A stretch of DNA of 64,000 nucleotides from JBMOKT01 sp049323895 (GTDB lineage Bacteria; Bacillota; Peptococcia; Peptococcales; BICA1-8): positions 496,001 through 560,000 of the forward strand of contig JBMOKT010000013.1 in the NCBI GenBank assembly GCA_049323895.1, read 5' to 3'. The notes under the pieces are model-generated. The model was not told where the DNA came from and ran no database searches. It saw only the letters and a list, made by a program, of their open reading frames with translations. Below, piece after piece: positions 26,876 through 35,432 of the stretch. The first letter of the stretch is position 1; each line of letters starts with the position of its first letter. Position numbers and translations under genes: made by a program.

Positions 26876-27622
26876 TTATACTTCTTCAAATTCACCTTCA
26901 TCATTTAAGTTTGCAATGATATTTCCGTGTTTATCATAAAGTATTATACCCCGGACCTCAGAAGTTAATCCTTCAATAACTAATTCAACTTTAGATGTTA
27001 ATTTTTTTAAATGATCATTAAGGGGCAAAATCGGACATTTATATACACAGGTATAATTTCGGCAGCCTTTGCGTCCCAGGTTTTCATAGGCAAGGGTATA
27101 GCTGCCAAAAGGACCTAGTGTGCTGGTAATAAATATATCCCTTTTTTCCACATCAAAAAGTATAAACCGACCGCAGTATTCCTCTAAAATTTCATAAAAG
27201 TCATTAATGCTTTTCAAATCATCAATAAATAAAGATTCCCGAAACTCCTTATCACTGCGGGAATATATAAAAAGCATTTTTTCTTTTGCCACATAGTTTA
27301 TCGTCAATTGGGGGTCATTAATTAACTTATCTAATAGTGCATCATCGTAGATATAATAAATTGATACTTTTTTTTCCTTCCAAAACCTCTTTTTTAGAAT
27401 ATCAACCTGCTGCGGTGACAACATATCCAGCGGCCACGACCAGGGACCATTTCCTACAGGTTTTTCAGTCCAAAATTTATGCAAGTCCTCTTCACCATTT
27501 ATTAAATCAAGAAGGCACTGGGCCGTACCTTTTTCCAGCCACATAGCCGGATCATAGCAGCAAAGGTGGTATTGCTCTTTAACCTTACCTGCCTTATTAC
27601 CTAATAACTCATTAATATCCAC
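26876..27622 (-). CDS. Unrecognised cytosolic protein with two cysteine clusters
   Basis: I do not recognise this 248-residue protein. It is soluble, with no signal peptide or membrane helix. It has a CC pair and a third Cys near residues 20-40, and a late cluster (GCRNYTCVYKCPIL, pattern C-x5-C-x3-C) near residue 190. A short C-terminal strand pair (ILYDKHGNIIANL) resembles a sensory or regulatory beta hairpin. I place the start at GTG 27622, after GGGGGTAG, rather than a GTG five codons upstream. It lies between the response regulator and the reductase-like gene with small gaps, so it probably acts in the same redox process. That role is inference from context. Confidence 0.7.
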   Translation of the reverse strand: MDINELLGNKAGKVKEQYHLCCYDPAMWLEKGTAQCLLDLINGEEDLHKFWTEKPVGNGPWSWPLDMLSPQQVDILKKRFWKEKKVSIYYIYDDALLDKLINDPQLTINYVAKEKMLFIYSRSDKEFRESLFIDDLKSINDFYEILEEYCGRFILFDVEKRDIFITSTLGPFGSYTLAYENLGRKGCRNYTCVYKCPILPLNDHLKKLTSKVELVIEGLTSEVRGIILYDKHGNIIANLNDEGEFEEV

Positions 27623-27640
27623 CGAATCTACCCCCACTAT

Positions 27641-28303
27641 CTATCTTTCTAATAGCCCCTCTCTCAAAGCAAAGGTTGCCAGTTGTACCCTATTTTGCAA
27701 ATGCAGCTTTTCCATTATATTGCATAAATGATTTTTGACGGTATTTTCGGTAATAGCCAAGTTTACTGCTATCTCTTTGTTTGTAATACCCTGGGCAACA
27801 AGTTTGAGGACCTCCGCCTCCCGCTCTGTCAGGTTGAATTTTTGAAAATCTCCTTCTTTATCCTTATAACTATTGGAAATATTGGCAAATTCCTTTAAAA
27901 TCCTGCCGGCTAGGGGCTTAGATATTGCTGCCTCCCCCTTAAGCAGTCCTTTAATTTCCTTGATTAAATCATCAGGGTCCATACTTTTTAAAAGATATCC
28001 CTGAGCACCGTTTCTAATGGATTTAAATAAATTGCTGTCATCATCGGAAATTGTCAGCATGACAATTTTAGTATCGGACAATTCCTCCTTTATCAGTTTA
28101 ACCGCTTCTACCCCTGTTAACTGCGGCATTTCCACATCCATAATAATTACATCGGGTTTTAGGGCTAAGGCTTTTTCCAGCCCCTCCCTTCCATTTCCCG
28201 CCTCTCCAATAATCTCTATTTCATCCAAGCCACTTAGGAGACTGGCAATTCCCTTTCTGAATAAGGCATGGTCATCAACTAAAAGAATTTTGGCTTTAGC
28301 CAT
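27641..28303 (-). CDS. NarL/FixJ-family response regulator
   Basis: Two-component transcription factor of 220 residues. The receiver domain (about 1-120) has DDHALFRKG, the phosphoacceptor Asp in IIMDVEMPQ near residue 54, and the Lys in LLKSM. The LuxR-type helix-turn-helix (about 150-215) reads LTEREAEVLKLVAQGITNKEI then TVKNHL. The ATG follows GGAGGGG. It is 32 bases downstream of its likely partner kinase. Known relatives include NreC and DegU-type regulators. Confidence 0.93.
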   Translation of the reverse strand: MAKAKILLVDDHALFRKGIASLLSGLDEIEIIGEAGNGREGLEKALALKPDVIIMDVEMPQLTGVEAVKLIKEELSDTKIVMLTISDDDSNLFKSIRNGAQGYLLKSMDPDDLIKEIKGLLKGEAAISKPLAGRILKEFANISNSYKDKEGDFQKFNLTEREAEVLKLVAQGITNKEIAVNLAITENTVKNHLCNIMEKLHLQNRVQLATFALREGLLER

Positions 28304-28335
28304 GGGTATCCCCTCCTTTCGATAATCAAATCTTT

Positions 28336-29664
28336 CTAGTCCGCAATAGGAGTTTTATTTAGGAAAAGATCTGTTGTTGGGATAGTTATCTCAATTAAAG
28401 TTCCCCGGGGTTCATTAGGCAATATTTTTAAGTTGCCGCCAATAATTTGTGCCCTTTCCTGCATAATAGTTAACCCGAAATGGTCCTTTTTGTTTTTACT
28501 AAGGGTAGCTAAATCTATTCCCCTTCCATTATCAGATATTCTAATTACCACTTCTTTATCGTTTTTATTCAGATAAATAGTTGCTAAAGTAGCCGATGCA
28601 TGCTTTCGAATGTTGGTTAATGCTTCTTGAATAATGCGAATCAACTGTACCTTTATTTCTGTGGGAAGAACCAATGCCTCGGAACTGTTGCAAATAAATT
28701 TTGTCTCTATATGGTTAACCGTACCAATATACCGCAGGTAATCTTCAATCCACACACGGAAACAACTGCTTTCTTCTTTAGGAGGCGTCTTCAAATCAAA
28801 AATGTTTTGTCTTACTTCATTGACTGCTTCTTGAGCTACTTGACGCAATTCATTAATATCTTCCATCACTGCATTTGTATAATTATTCTCGGCAATATTC
28901 TTTTTAATGCAATGAGCTTTAATATTAATATACACTAAAGCCTGGGCTAAGCCATCATGCATTTCCCGGGCCAGCCTATACCGCTCTTCCAAAGTCGCAT
29001 AATTCTGAATTGCTTTTTCAAATTCCTTCCTTTCAGAGATATCTCTCAAGACAAGCTTAACCTGAGGTCGTTCATTACCAACGGCAGGTATATAAGAGTA
29101 ACTGGCAGCGGTTTTTATCTTTTGACCGTTCTTTCTTATTAAACACATTTCAAGATAAGGAATAGAAACTTTCTTTTCCAAACAAGTTTTGCACCAACAT
29201 TCACGATGACCGCAATCAACATTCATACAGCCATCGGGATTGGTAGAATTCCAACAATGCTCCCTGCTTTTAGAACAGCCGTTCATTTCATCACACGTTT
29301 TAATCTCTCTGACTTCCCAACTTTTCCATCCAGTAAGCTTTTCCGCCGCGGGGTTTAAGTCTATAACCCTACAAGCTTCATCCAAAACAATAATACCATC
29401 AGATGTATGGTTAAAAATTGTTTTCAGCCTTTGCTGCTCCCAAAACAAATAATCATGAATGATTCTGATTCTTTGAAAAAGCCAAGTGGAAAAAATAAAA
29501 CCAAATACTCCTACAACACTCATGAGAATAAAACTGTTAACAATAGGGCTGAAGAAATTGTTAAATATCTGAAAACGAAAAACTTCATAGATACCTACCC
29601 CTAAAACAGGAATGACAAAGGTCATCCATTTAATATTTACGTAATAATCTTCGAGATTTTTCAT
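28336..29664 (-). CDS. NreB-like sensor histidine kinase with a cysteine-rich PAS region
   Basis: Membrane-associated kinase of the HisKA_3 family, 442 residues. Two hydrophobic helices lie at about 12-30 and 38-62. A PAS domain follows (FNHTSDGIIVLDE near 85) that contains nine cysteines between about residues 122 and 173, in patterns such as GC, HC, GC, DC, and a C-W-C-x2-C cluster. The phosphoacceptor region is REMHDGLAQAL near 232, and the ATP-binding domain has EALTNIRKHA and DNGRGID. Cysteines of this kind bind an oxygen-labile Fe-S cluster in NreB, so oxygen or redox sensing is likely here by analogy. I use the ATG after GGGGGTTAAT. Confidence 0.87.
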   Translation of the reverse strand: MKNLEDYYVNIKWMTFVIPVLGVGIYEVFRFQIFNNFFSPIVNSFILMSVVGVFGFIFSTWLFQRIRIIHDYLFWEQQRLKTIFNHTSDGIIVLDEACRVIDLNPAAEKLTGWKSWEVREIKTCDEMNGCSKSREHCWNSTNPDGCMNVDCGHRECWCKTCLEKKVSIPYLEMCLIRKNGQKIKTAASYSYIPAVGNERPQVKLVLRDISERKEFEKAIQNYATLEERYRLAREMHDGLAQALVYINIKAHCIKKNIAENNYTNAVMEDINELRQVAQEAVNEVRQNIFDLKTPPKEESSCFRVWIEDYLRYIGTVNHIETKFICNSSEALVLPTEIKVQLIRIIQEALTNIRKHASATLATIYLNKNDKEVVIRISDNGRGIDLATLSKNKKDHFGLTIMQERAQIIGGNLKILPNEPRGTLIEITIPTTDLFLNKTPIAD

Positions 29665-30180
29665 ATTAACCCCCATATAGGTAGTAAGTACTAATAAATT
29701 TAGTAGTTAATTTGTACTATTCTACACAATCTTTTCGAAAACCTACCATACATAAAAATCTTTTTCCATAAATTTTTTTTATATATATTATGTTATAAAT
29801 CTTATGTTCAAAATAATTTGTTTAAATAGTATAAATTATTATTCTAATTCTATCTTTCCCTAGTACTGTATCATTTATTTTTTATTATTTAACCCTTTTA
29901 AACTAAAATAAATTTAGTTCAACAATGCGCTTTATTCATTAAATGTTTTCGCTATAATTTATTATAGTAAAAACGAGGGATAGTGGTAAATTATTTTTAT
30001 GTTTATAATCAATTATAGAAGAAATTATTAAATAAATATTTTTAATATTTGTTACATTTCTTCACACCATACTTTGTGATAACAGTTACAACTAAACAAT
30101 CTCTAATTATTATGGGCAGGAGGTGGTTGTGCAATAACTTTTATCTGCAAGCGCTTTACTAAATTACTGGAGGTGTATTT
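29665..30180. other. 516-bp intergenic region upstream of the first YeiH gene
   Basis: Very AT-rich sequence between the divergent kinase gene and the YeiH gene. It holds no gene I can support. Near its right end CTTTGTGAT-AACAGTTACAA and GCAGGAGGTGG (about 30073-30126) have counterparts upstream of the third YeiH gene (about 33492-33525). These shared blocks are candidate regulatory or leader elements. A 16-codon frame (30112-30162) begins there but has no ribosome site of its own. Confidence 0.45.
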
Positions 30181-31524
30181 ATGTCCGATACGGTAACCAC
30201 AAGTAAATTTGAATGGTCAGATCTTGTGAAAAAAGAAGACTGGTGGGCAATTTGGCTGGGATTTATAGTCCTTTTACTTTCCTTTATTAGTTCTACTACT
30301 GGTGCCTTTAAATTTAAGGCTGCTAAGCTTGGTACATGGGGTACCGAAAAAGCCCCTAGTATTCTAGATTCCTTTAGCGGTATTTTGCCTTCTTTATTGT
30401 TTACTTTAATAGTGTTGGGTGCTTTATTTGCTATAGGCTTGAAGGTAATGGGAAAAGATGTAGGAAAATTTGTCATGGCATTTCCAGTTGTTTTCATTCT
30501 ATCTACTATAGCCTATTTATTTGCCGCAAATGCAGGTATAAAAAACTATTTAGGTTATGCTTTCTGGGCCTTAGGTCTGGGCCTGCTGGTAAGTAATACC
30601 GTAAAGACCCCCGAATGGCTAAAACCGGCAGTCATGACTGAATATTATATCAAGACAGGTCTCGTATTATTAGGTGCCGGAATTCTGTTTTCCAATATTG
30701 TAGCTTTTGGTATTTATGGTTTGGGGATTGCCTGGCTGGTAACTCCAGTTGTAGTAATTTTTATGTGGTACTATGGAACACGGGTTTTAAAAATGGTCAG
30801 CAAGCCCATGGTAATTGTCATTGCCACAGCTACTTCCGTATGCGGTGTTTCGGCTGCTATCGCAGCAGCAGCGGCTTCAAAAGCAAAAAAAGACGACTTA
30901 ACCTTCGCAATAGGTTTAACCCTTATTTTCACTGTACTTATGATGATAGGCATGCCTTTAATCATTAAAGCGGTAGGAATGGATCCTATGATAGGCGGGG
31001 CTTGGATGGGCGGAACTATTGATGCCACTGGTGCCGTTGTTCTAGCCGGTGAAGCCCTAGGTCCTGTTGCCGCTCAAGTTGCTGCAATGGTTAAGATGAT
31101 TCAAAACGTTTTAATAGGTGTAATTGCCTTTGCCATTGCTGTTTTCTGGGTAACAAAAGTTGAGAAAGACGAAGACGGTCCCGCGGTAGGTGCCAGCGAG
31201 ATTTGGCATCGCTTCCCCAAATTCATCCTAGGTTTTATCGCCGCTTCCGTGATTTTCTCATTCATAGTAGAGCCAGCTATGGGCACAAAGGCAACAAAAG
31301 GCGTATTAGACCTGGCAAAAGGCTTTAGAGGATGGTGTTTCTGTTTAGCATTCACCTGCATTGGTTTGGAATCCAACTTCAAAGAGATGGCAGAACTGGT
31401 ACAAGGAGGAAAGCCACTTTGGCTGTATATCGTAGGTCAATCCTTCAACCTAGTGTTGACCTTACTTGTAGCCTGGTTGTTACTAAGCGGAGTTATCTTC
31501 CCCATTCCGCAGCTAACCGTATAA
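30181..31524 (+). CDS. YeiH-family (UPF0324) putative sulfate/sulfite exporter, copy 1
   Basis: Polytopic inner-membrane transporter of 447 residues, longer than typical YeiH (about 340) because of an N-terminal extension. That extension opens with a charged patch (WSDLVKKEDWW near 11-21) followed by the first helices. About eleven hydrophobic segments follow. The best conserved block is RVLKMVSKPMVIVIATATSV near 201-220, followed by CGVSAAIAAAAASKAKKDD. The C-terminus ends in a large helix and FPIPQLTV. YeiH proteins are annotated as sulfate exporters, and the E. coli gene is adjacent to YeiE, a CysL-like regulator. It is the most divergent of three tandem paralogs, with its own ribosome site (GGAGGTGTATTT) and terminator. 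Confidence 0.85.
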   Translation: MSDTVTTSKFEWSDLVKKEDWWAIWLGFIVLLLSFISSTTGAFKFKAAKLGTWGTEKAPSILDSFSGILPSLLFTLIVLGALFAIGLKVMGKDVGKFVMAFPVVFILSTIAYLFAANAGIKNYLGYAFWALGLGLLVSNTVKTPEWLKPAVMTEYYIKTGLVLLGAGILFSNIVAFGIYGLGIAWLVTPVVVIFMWYYGTRVLKMVSKPMVIVIATATSVCGVSAAIAAAAASKAKKDDLTFAIGLTLIFTVLMMIGMPLIIKAVGMDPMIGGAWMGGTIDATGAVVLAGEALGPVAAQVAAMVKMIQNVLIGVIAFAIAVFWVTKVEKDEDGPAVGASEIWHRFPKFILGFIAASVIFSFIVEPAMGTKATKGVLDLAKGFRGWCFCLAFTCIGLESNFKEMAELVQGGKPLWLYIVGQSFNLVLTLLVAWLLLSGVIFPIPQLTV

Positions 31525-31534
31525 TCAAACTCAT

Positions 31535-31558
31535 GCCGAGCGTAAGCTCGGCTTTTTT
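31535..31558 (+). terminator. Terminator after YeiH copy 1
   Basis: A 7-bp G/C-rich stem GCCGAGC/GCTCGGC with loop GTAA is followed by six T. It starts about ten bases after the stop codon of YeiH copy 1, so the three paralogs are likely separate transcripts. Confidence 0.9.
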
Positions 31559-31561
31559 ATC

Positions 31562-31652
31562 GGAAAAAATAAATATTTAGTTTTGGATCACTAGCCCAGT
31601 ACAGCTTTTTTAATGTGTTTTACTAGCCACTAACGGCGCAGGCGGTTTTTTC
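31562..31652. repeat. Dispersed ~90-bp repeat, copy 1
   Basis: The reverse complement of this stretch matches 46031-46123 almost throughout. A core of about 41 bases (GTGGCTAGTAAAACACATTA, then AAAAAGCTGTACTGGGCTAGT) is identical between the copies. One end carries a CCGCCTGCG hairpin flanked by A/T runs. No ORF or transposase gene is inside either copy. Confidence 0.85.
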
Positions 31653-31953
31653 TTTCCCTATGAATATAACGAAATTATTTTAATGCTCATCATCCTTCTA
31701 ATTTTCCGCTCCCCTATCTATTTTTCCTGATTTGCTATATTAGTCTAAAATTATTTATAACGTAATTATAGATAAAATATATTTTCTGTTCTAAATTAGT
31801 AATTATGATGGATTTAAATAAATCTTTTCTGTTTATATAATGAAAATGTAATTTTATTTTATGAAACAAATTAGTTTTATTAATGGGGGGTGTGATTTTA
31901 AAGATTCTGATTAATAACGCATTAAAATTTTTTTATCTCGGAGGTGCTTTACA
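31653..31953. other. AT-rich leader of YeiH copy 2
   Basis: About 300 bases of very AT-rich sequence. A 28-codon open frame (31883-31969) begins ATGGGGGGTGTG and overlaps the start of the YeiH gene out of frame. It lacks a ribosome site of its own, so I do not call it a gene. No clear sigma-A promoter was picked out. Confidence 0.35.
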
Positions 31954-33297
31954 ATGTCGGATATCGTAACTTCTAGTAAATTTAAGTGGTCAGATTTACT
32001 AAAAAAAGAAGACTGGTGGGCAATTTGGCTTGGTCTTATTGTAATTATTCTCGCTGCTATAAGTAAATCTACTGGTGCCTTTGCCTTTAAAGCGGCAAAA
32101 ATAGCCACCTGGGGAAATGCAAAAGCTCCCAGCATGATGAATGCCTTTGACGGTCAAGCAGGACTGCTTGTTTTCACACTAATAGTGTTAGGTGCATTGT
32201 TCGCTCTAGGTTTAAAATTCATGGGTGAAGATGTTAAAGGCTTTTTAATTGCCTTTCCAGTAATATTTATCTTAGCTACAATCGCTTATGTATTTGGTGC
32301 TCAGGCTACAATGAAAAAATACATTGAGTATGCGTTCTGGGCCTTGGTCGTTGGCTTGGCAGTTAGTAATACAATTAAAACCCCAGATTGGCTAAAGCCT
32401 GCCGTTAGAACAGAATACTATATTAAAACAGGTCTTGTACTCATGGGTGCAGAAGTATTGTTCTCAAACGTTGTAAAATTTGGCGTATACGGGCTTGGCA
32501 TAGCCTGGTTTGTTACACCGGTAGTAATAATCTTTATGTGGCTGTACGGCACAAGAGTTTTAAAAATGGTTAGTAAGCCCATGGTAATTGTAATCGCTAC
32601 AGCAACTTCCGTCTGCGGTGTTTCTGCAGCCATCGCCGCTGCTGCAGCATCTAAGGCTAAAAAGGATGACTTAACTTTTGCCATTGGTTTATCCCTAATC
32701 TTTACTGTTTTAATGATGGTAGGTATGCCTATCTTCATAAAAGCTATAAATATGGATCCCATGGTCGGCGGAGCTTGGATTGGTGGTACCGTTGATGCAA
32801 CAGGTGCCGTAGTCCTGGCTGGTGAAGCATTAGGTCCCCTAGGCGGTCAAGTCGCTGCATTAGTTAAGATGATTCAGAATGTTTTAATTGGTGTTATCGC
32901 CTTTGCTATCGCCGTATTCTTTGCAACTAAAGTAGAAAAGGACGTTGATGGTCCAGCTGTTGGAATAGATGAAATCTGGCATCGTTTCCCCAAATTTATC
33001 CTTGGTTTCATAGTTGCTTCTGTAATATTTTCCTTTTTCGTTGAACCTTCAATTGGAACTAAAGAAACAAAGGCAATATTGAGCCTTAGTGGAAGCTGGA
33101 AAGCTTGGTGTTTCTGTATGGCCTTTGTTAGTATAGGTTTAGAATCCAACTTCAAAGAAATGGCCGAACTGGTTCAAGGCGGTAAGCCACTATGGTTATA
33201 CATTGTGGGTCAAAGCTTCAACCTAGTTCTCACATTACTTGTTGCTTGGTTGTTATTAAGCGGAGTAATCTTCCCAATTCCACAATTAACAGTATAA
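31954..33297 (+). CDS. YeiH-family (UPF0324) putative sulfate/sulfite exporter, copy 2
   Basis: Second tandem paralog, 447 residues, with the same layout as copy 1: N-terminal SSKFKWSDLLKKEDWWAIW, about eleven membrane segments, and the conserved MVSKPMVIVIATATSVCGVS block. It is much closer to copy 3 than to copy 1. It shares a stretch of about 36 identical bases with copy 3 near its 3' end (around 33187-33222), consistent with recent duplication or gene conversion. Ribosome site CGGAGGTGCTTTACA. A terminator follows the stop. Substrate is inferred from the family and from the neighbouring CysL-like regulators. Confidence 0.85.
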   Translation: MSDIVTSSKFKWSDLLKKEDWWAIWLGLIVIILAAISKSTGAFAFKAAKIATWGNAKAPSMMNAFDGQAGLLVFTLIVLGALFALGLKFMGEDVKGFLIAFPVIFILATIAYVFGAQATMKKYIEYAFWALVVGLAVSNTIKTPDWLKPAVRTEYYIKTGLVLMGAEVLFSNVVKFGVYGLGIAWFVTPVVIIFMWLYGTRVLKMVSKPMVIVIATATSVCGVSAAIAAAAASKAKKDDLTFAIGLSLIFTVLMMVGMPIFIKAINMDPMVGGAWIGGTVDATGAVVLAGEALGPLGGQVAALVKMIQNVLIGVIAFAIAVFFATKVEKDVDGPAVGIDEIWHRFPKFILGFIVASVIFSFFVEPSIGTKETKAILSLSGSWKAWCFCMAFVSIGLESNFKEMAELVQGGKPLWLYIVGQSFNLVLTLLVAWLLLSGVIFPIPQLTV

Positions 33298-33311
33298 TAA
33301 ACAACTACTGA

Positions 33312-33340
33312 AACACCATCTATTAGGATGGTGTTTTTTT
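33312..33340 (+). terminator. Terminator after YeiH copy 2
   Basis: A 9-bp stem AACACCATC/GATGGTGTT with a 6-base loop is followed by a run of T. Confidence 0.9.
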
Positions 33341-33583
33341 ATTCTGTATGAAATTAGGCTAAGTTTATACTGAATGAAAATATATGTTCAACTGCTATGT
33401 CTGCGGAAAAATGGTAGTAAAGCATGATATAAACTGAATTTGTAATAACTTATAATTTACTTATCAAACAATTTTATGACACCTATGCTCAGCTTTGTGA
33501 TGAGTTTAACAATTGCAGGAGGTGGTAGTTAGAGATAATTTTTTAAAAATTTAATCTTATATAAATAATTTGGAGGTGTATTT

Positions 33584-34921
33584 ATGTCAGATGTAGTAAC
33601 TGCGAGTAAATTTAAATGGTCGGATTTACTAAAAAAAGAAGATTGGTGGGCTATTTGGCTAGGACTCATCGTAATTATTATTGCCGCCATCAGTAAATCA
33701 ACAGGTGCTTTTAAATTTAATGCTGCCAAAATTGCCACTTGGGGTAATGAAAAAGTACCCAGCTTTTTAGGCTCCTTTGATGTTGCAAGCCTATTAATTA
33801 CTATGGTTGTTTTATGTGCATTGTTCTGTATTGGATTAAAGTTTATGGGCGAAGATATTCCTAAATTTGCAATTGCTTTCCCTATTATCTTTATTTTAGC
33901 TGCAATTGCCTATATTATTGGTGCTCAAGTTACAATGAAAAAATATGTAGAGTATGCATTTTGGGCCTTAGTTGTCGGCTTATTAATAAGTAATACAGTT
34001 AAAACGCCCGACTGGTTAAAACCAGCTGTTAAAACAGAGTATTACATTAAAACAGGTCTCGTTTTAATGGGTGCAGAAGTACTTTTCTCCAATGTTGTTA
34101 AGTTTGGGATATATGGTCTTGGTGTTGCCTGGTTCGTTACACCGGTAGTAATAATTTTTATGTGGCTTTACGGAACAAGAGTTCTTAAAATGGTAAGCAA
34201 ACCAATGGTTATCGTTATTGCTACCGCTACCTCCGTGTGCGGTGTATCCGCTGCTATCGCTGCTGCTGCAGCATCCAAGGCAAAGAAAGACGACCTTACT
34301 TTTGCCATCGGTTTATCTCTTATCTTCACTGTTTTAATGATGGTTGGTATGCCAATCTTTATTAAAGCCGTTGGGATGGACCCCATGGTTGGCGGTGCTT
34401 GGATTGGCGGTACAGTAGACTCTACAGGTGCTGTTGTTCTAGCCGGTGAAGCTCTTGGTAAGCTAGGCGGTCAGGTGGCTGCCATGGTAAAAATGATTCA
34501 AAACGTACTGATTGGTATTATTGCCTTTGCCATTGCTGTATTCTTTGCAACCAAGGTTGAGAAAGATGCAGATGGTCCTTCCGTTGGTTTAGATGAAATC
34601 TGGCACCGCTTCCCCAAATTTATCCTTGGTTTTATTGGTGCTTCGTTAATATTCTCCTTCATTATTGAGCCAACAATGGGTGCAAAAGAAACAAAAGCAT
34701 TATTAGGTCTGACAGGAGGCTGGAAAGGCTGGTGCTTCTGTATGGCCTTCGTCTCCATCGGCTTAGAGTCTAACTTTAAAGAAATGGCCGAACTGGTCCA
34801 AGGCGGAAAGCCACTATGGTTATACATTGTGGGTCAAAGCTTCAACTTAGTGCTTACACTTCTGGTGGCTTGGCTATTGCTCAGCGGTATCATTTTCCCA
34901 ATTCCACAATTGGCAGTTTAA
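33584..34921 (+). CDS. YeiH-family (UPF0324) putative sulfate/sulfite exporter, copy 3
   Basis: Third tandem paralog, 445 residues, ending IFPIPQLAV. It keeps the charged N-terminal patch and all the conserved central residues of the other two. Its middle variable region (about residues 55-75, SFLGSFDVASLLITMVVLCA) differs from both, so the copies may differ in substrate range or partner rather than being simple dosage copies. It uses the same GGAGGTGTATTT ribosome site as copy 1. A 17-bp terminator stem abuts its stop codon. The small membrane-protein gene at 35075 follows on the same strand, beyond that terminator. Confidence 0.85.
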   Translation: MSDVVTASKFKWSDLLKKEDWWAIWLGLIVIIIAAISKSTGAFKFNAAKIATWGNEKVPSFLGSFDVASLLITMVVLCALFCIGLKFMGEDIPKFAIAFPIIFILAAIAYIIGAQVTMKKYVEYAFWALVVGLLISNTVKTPDWLKPAVKTEYYIKTGLVLMGAEVLFSNVVKFGIYGLGVAWFVTPVVIIFMWLYGTRVLKMVSKPMVIVIATATSVCGVSAAIAAAAASKAKKDDLTFAIGLSLIFTVLMMVGMPIFIKAVGMDPMVGGAWIGGTVDSTGAVVLAGEALGKLGGQVAAMVKMIQNVLIGIIAFAIAVFFATKVEKDADGPSVGLDEIWHRFPKFILGFIGASLIFSFIIEPTMGAKETKALLGLTGGWKGWCFCMAFVSIGLESNFKEMAELVQGGKPLWLYIVGQSFNLVLTLLVAWLLLSGIIFPIPQLAV

Positions 34922-34959
34922 GAGTTAAAAAAATCGCCTCCGGGCGATTTTTTTAACTC
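34922..34959. terminator. Strong terminator after YeiH copy 3
   Basis: A perfect 17-bp stem (GAGTTAAAAAAATCGCC against its complement) with loop TCCG starts at the base after the stop codon. The seven-T arm gives a U tract on the rightward RNA, and the symmetric A run would do the same leftward. Confidence 0.88.
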
Positions 34960-35074
34960 CTAGCATAAAGATAGTAGAATTGAGGGATTTACACAGAAAC
35001 AATTTAACAATATAATTAAATCCTAAACAATAATTGCTAAATTGTTTAACTAAAAACCATAAGGGGTGTCGAAA

Positions 35075-35365
35075 TTGAAGGGTCAAAGGGCTATTAATTA
35101 TTTTAGTGTACTTGTTATTGTACTGGTAATTGCTACAGCAATCTTTATTATGCAAAACGGTTTAGGTTTGATTGAGGGCTTAGATTTTGGTCCAGGGCAA
35201 TACTATTATACCGACATACCCGGTTGGGAGAAGATTTTCTTTGGTGAAAAAAGTATAAATATCGGGACTGACAACCCCCTCCTGTTCTTTGGAATATTTT
35301 TTATTTGGGGCTTTGCCTGTTATAAGTTTTTAGTCTGGATAGATAAAAAATGGAAGCATCGTTAA
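35075..35365 (+). CDS. Small two-helix membrane protein with a YYYTD motif, copy A
   Basis: I do not recognise a named family. The 96-residue product has a membrane helix at about 8-27, a short loop with the motif GPGQYYYTDIPGWEKIFF, and a second helix near the C-terminus containing NPLLFFGIFFIWGFACYKF. It is related to the 90-residue protein encoded at 36370-36642, which has GAGDYYYTDVEGFDF and HPFLFFGIFFGWSVGCWYFL at the same places. I start it at TTG 35075, nine bases after AAGGGG. Its position between three YeiH genes and two LysR genes suggests a transporter-associated role. That is inference. Confidence 0.75.
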   Translation: MKGQRAINYFSVLVIVLVIATAIFIMQNGLGLIEGLDFGPGQYYYTDIPGWEKIFFGEKSINIGTDNPLLFFGIFFIWGFACYKFLVWIDKKWKHR

Positions 35366-35380
35366 GATGCTTCCTTTTTT
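35352..35380 (+). terminator. Terminator of the small membrane-protein gene A
   Basis: A 9-bp stem GGAAGCATC/GATGCTTCC has the gene's stop codon in its loop and is followed by six T. Confidence 0.88.
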
Positions 35381-35432
35381 ATACTTATCAGATTTCGCAG
35401 TCGCTAAAGGCTCGGCGTAAGCCGTGTTTTCT

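Noticed and set aside
31883..31969. Leader peptide gene before YeiH copy 2.
   Set aside because: No ribosome site before its ATG; mentioned only as part of the leader finding.
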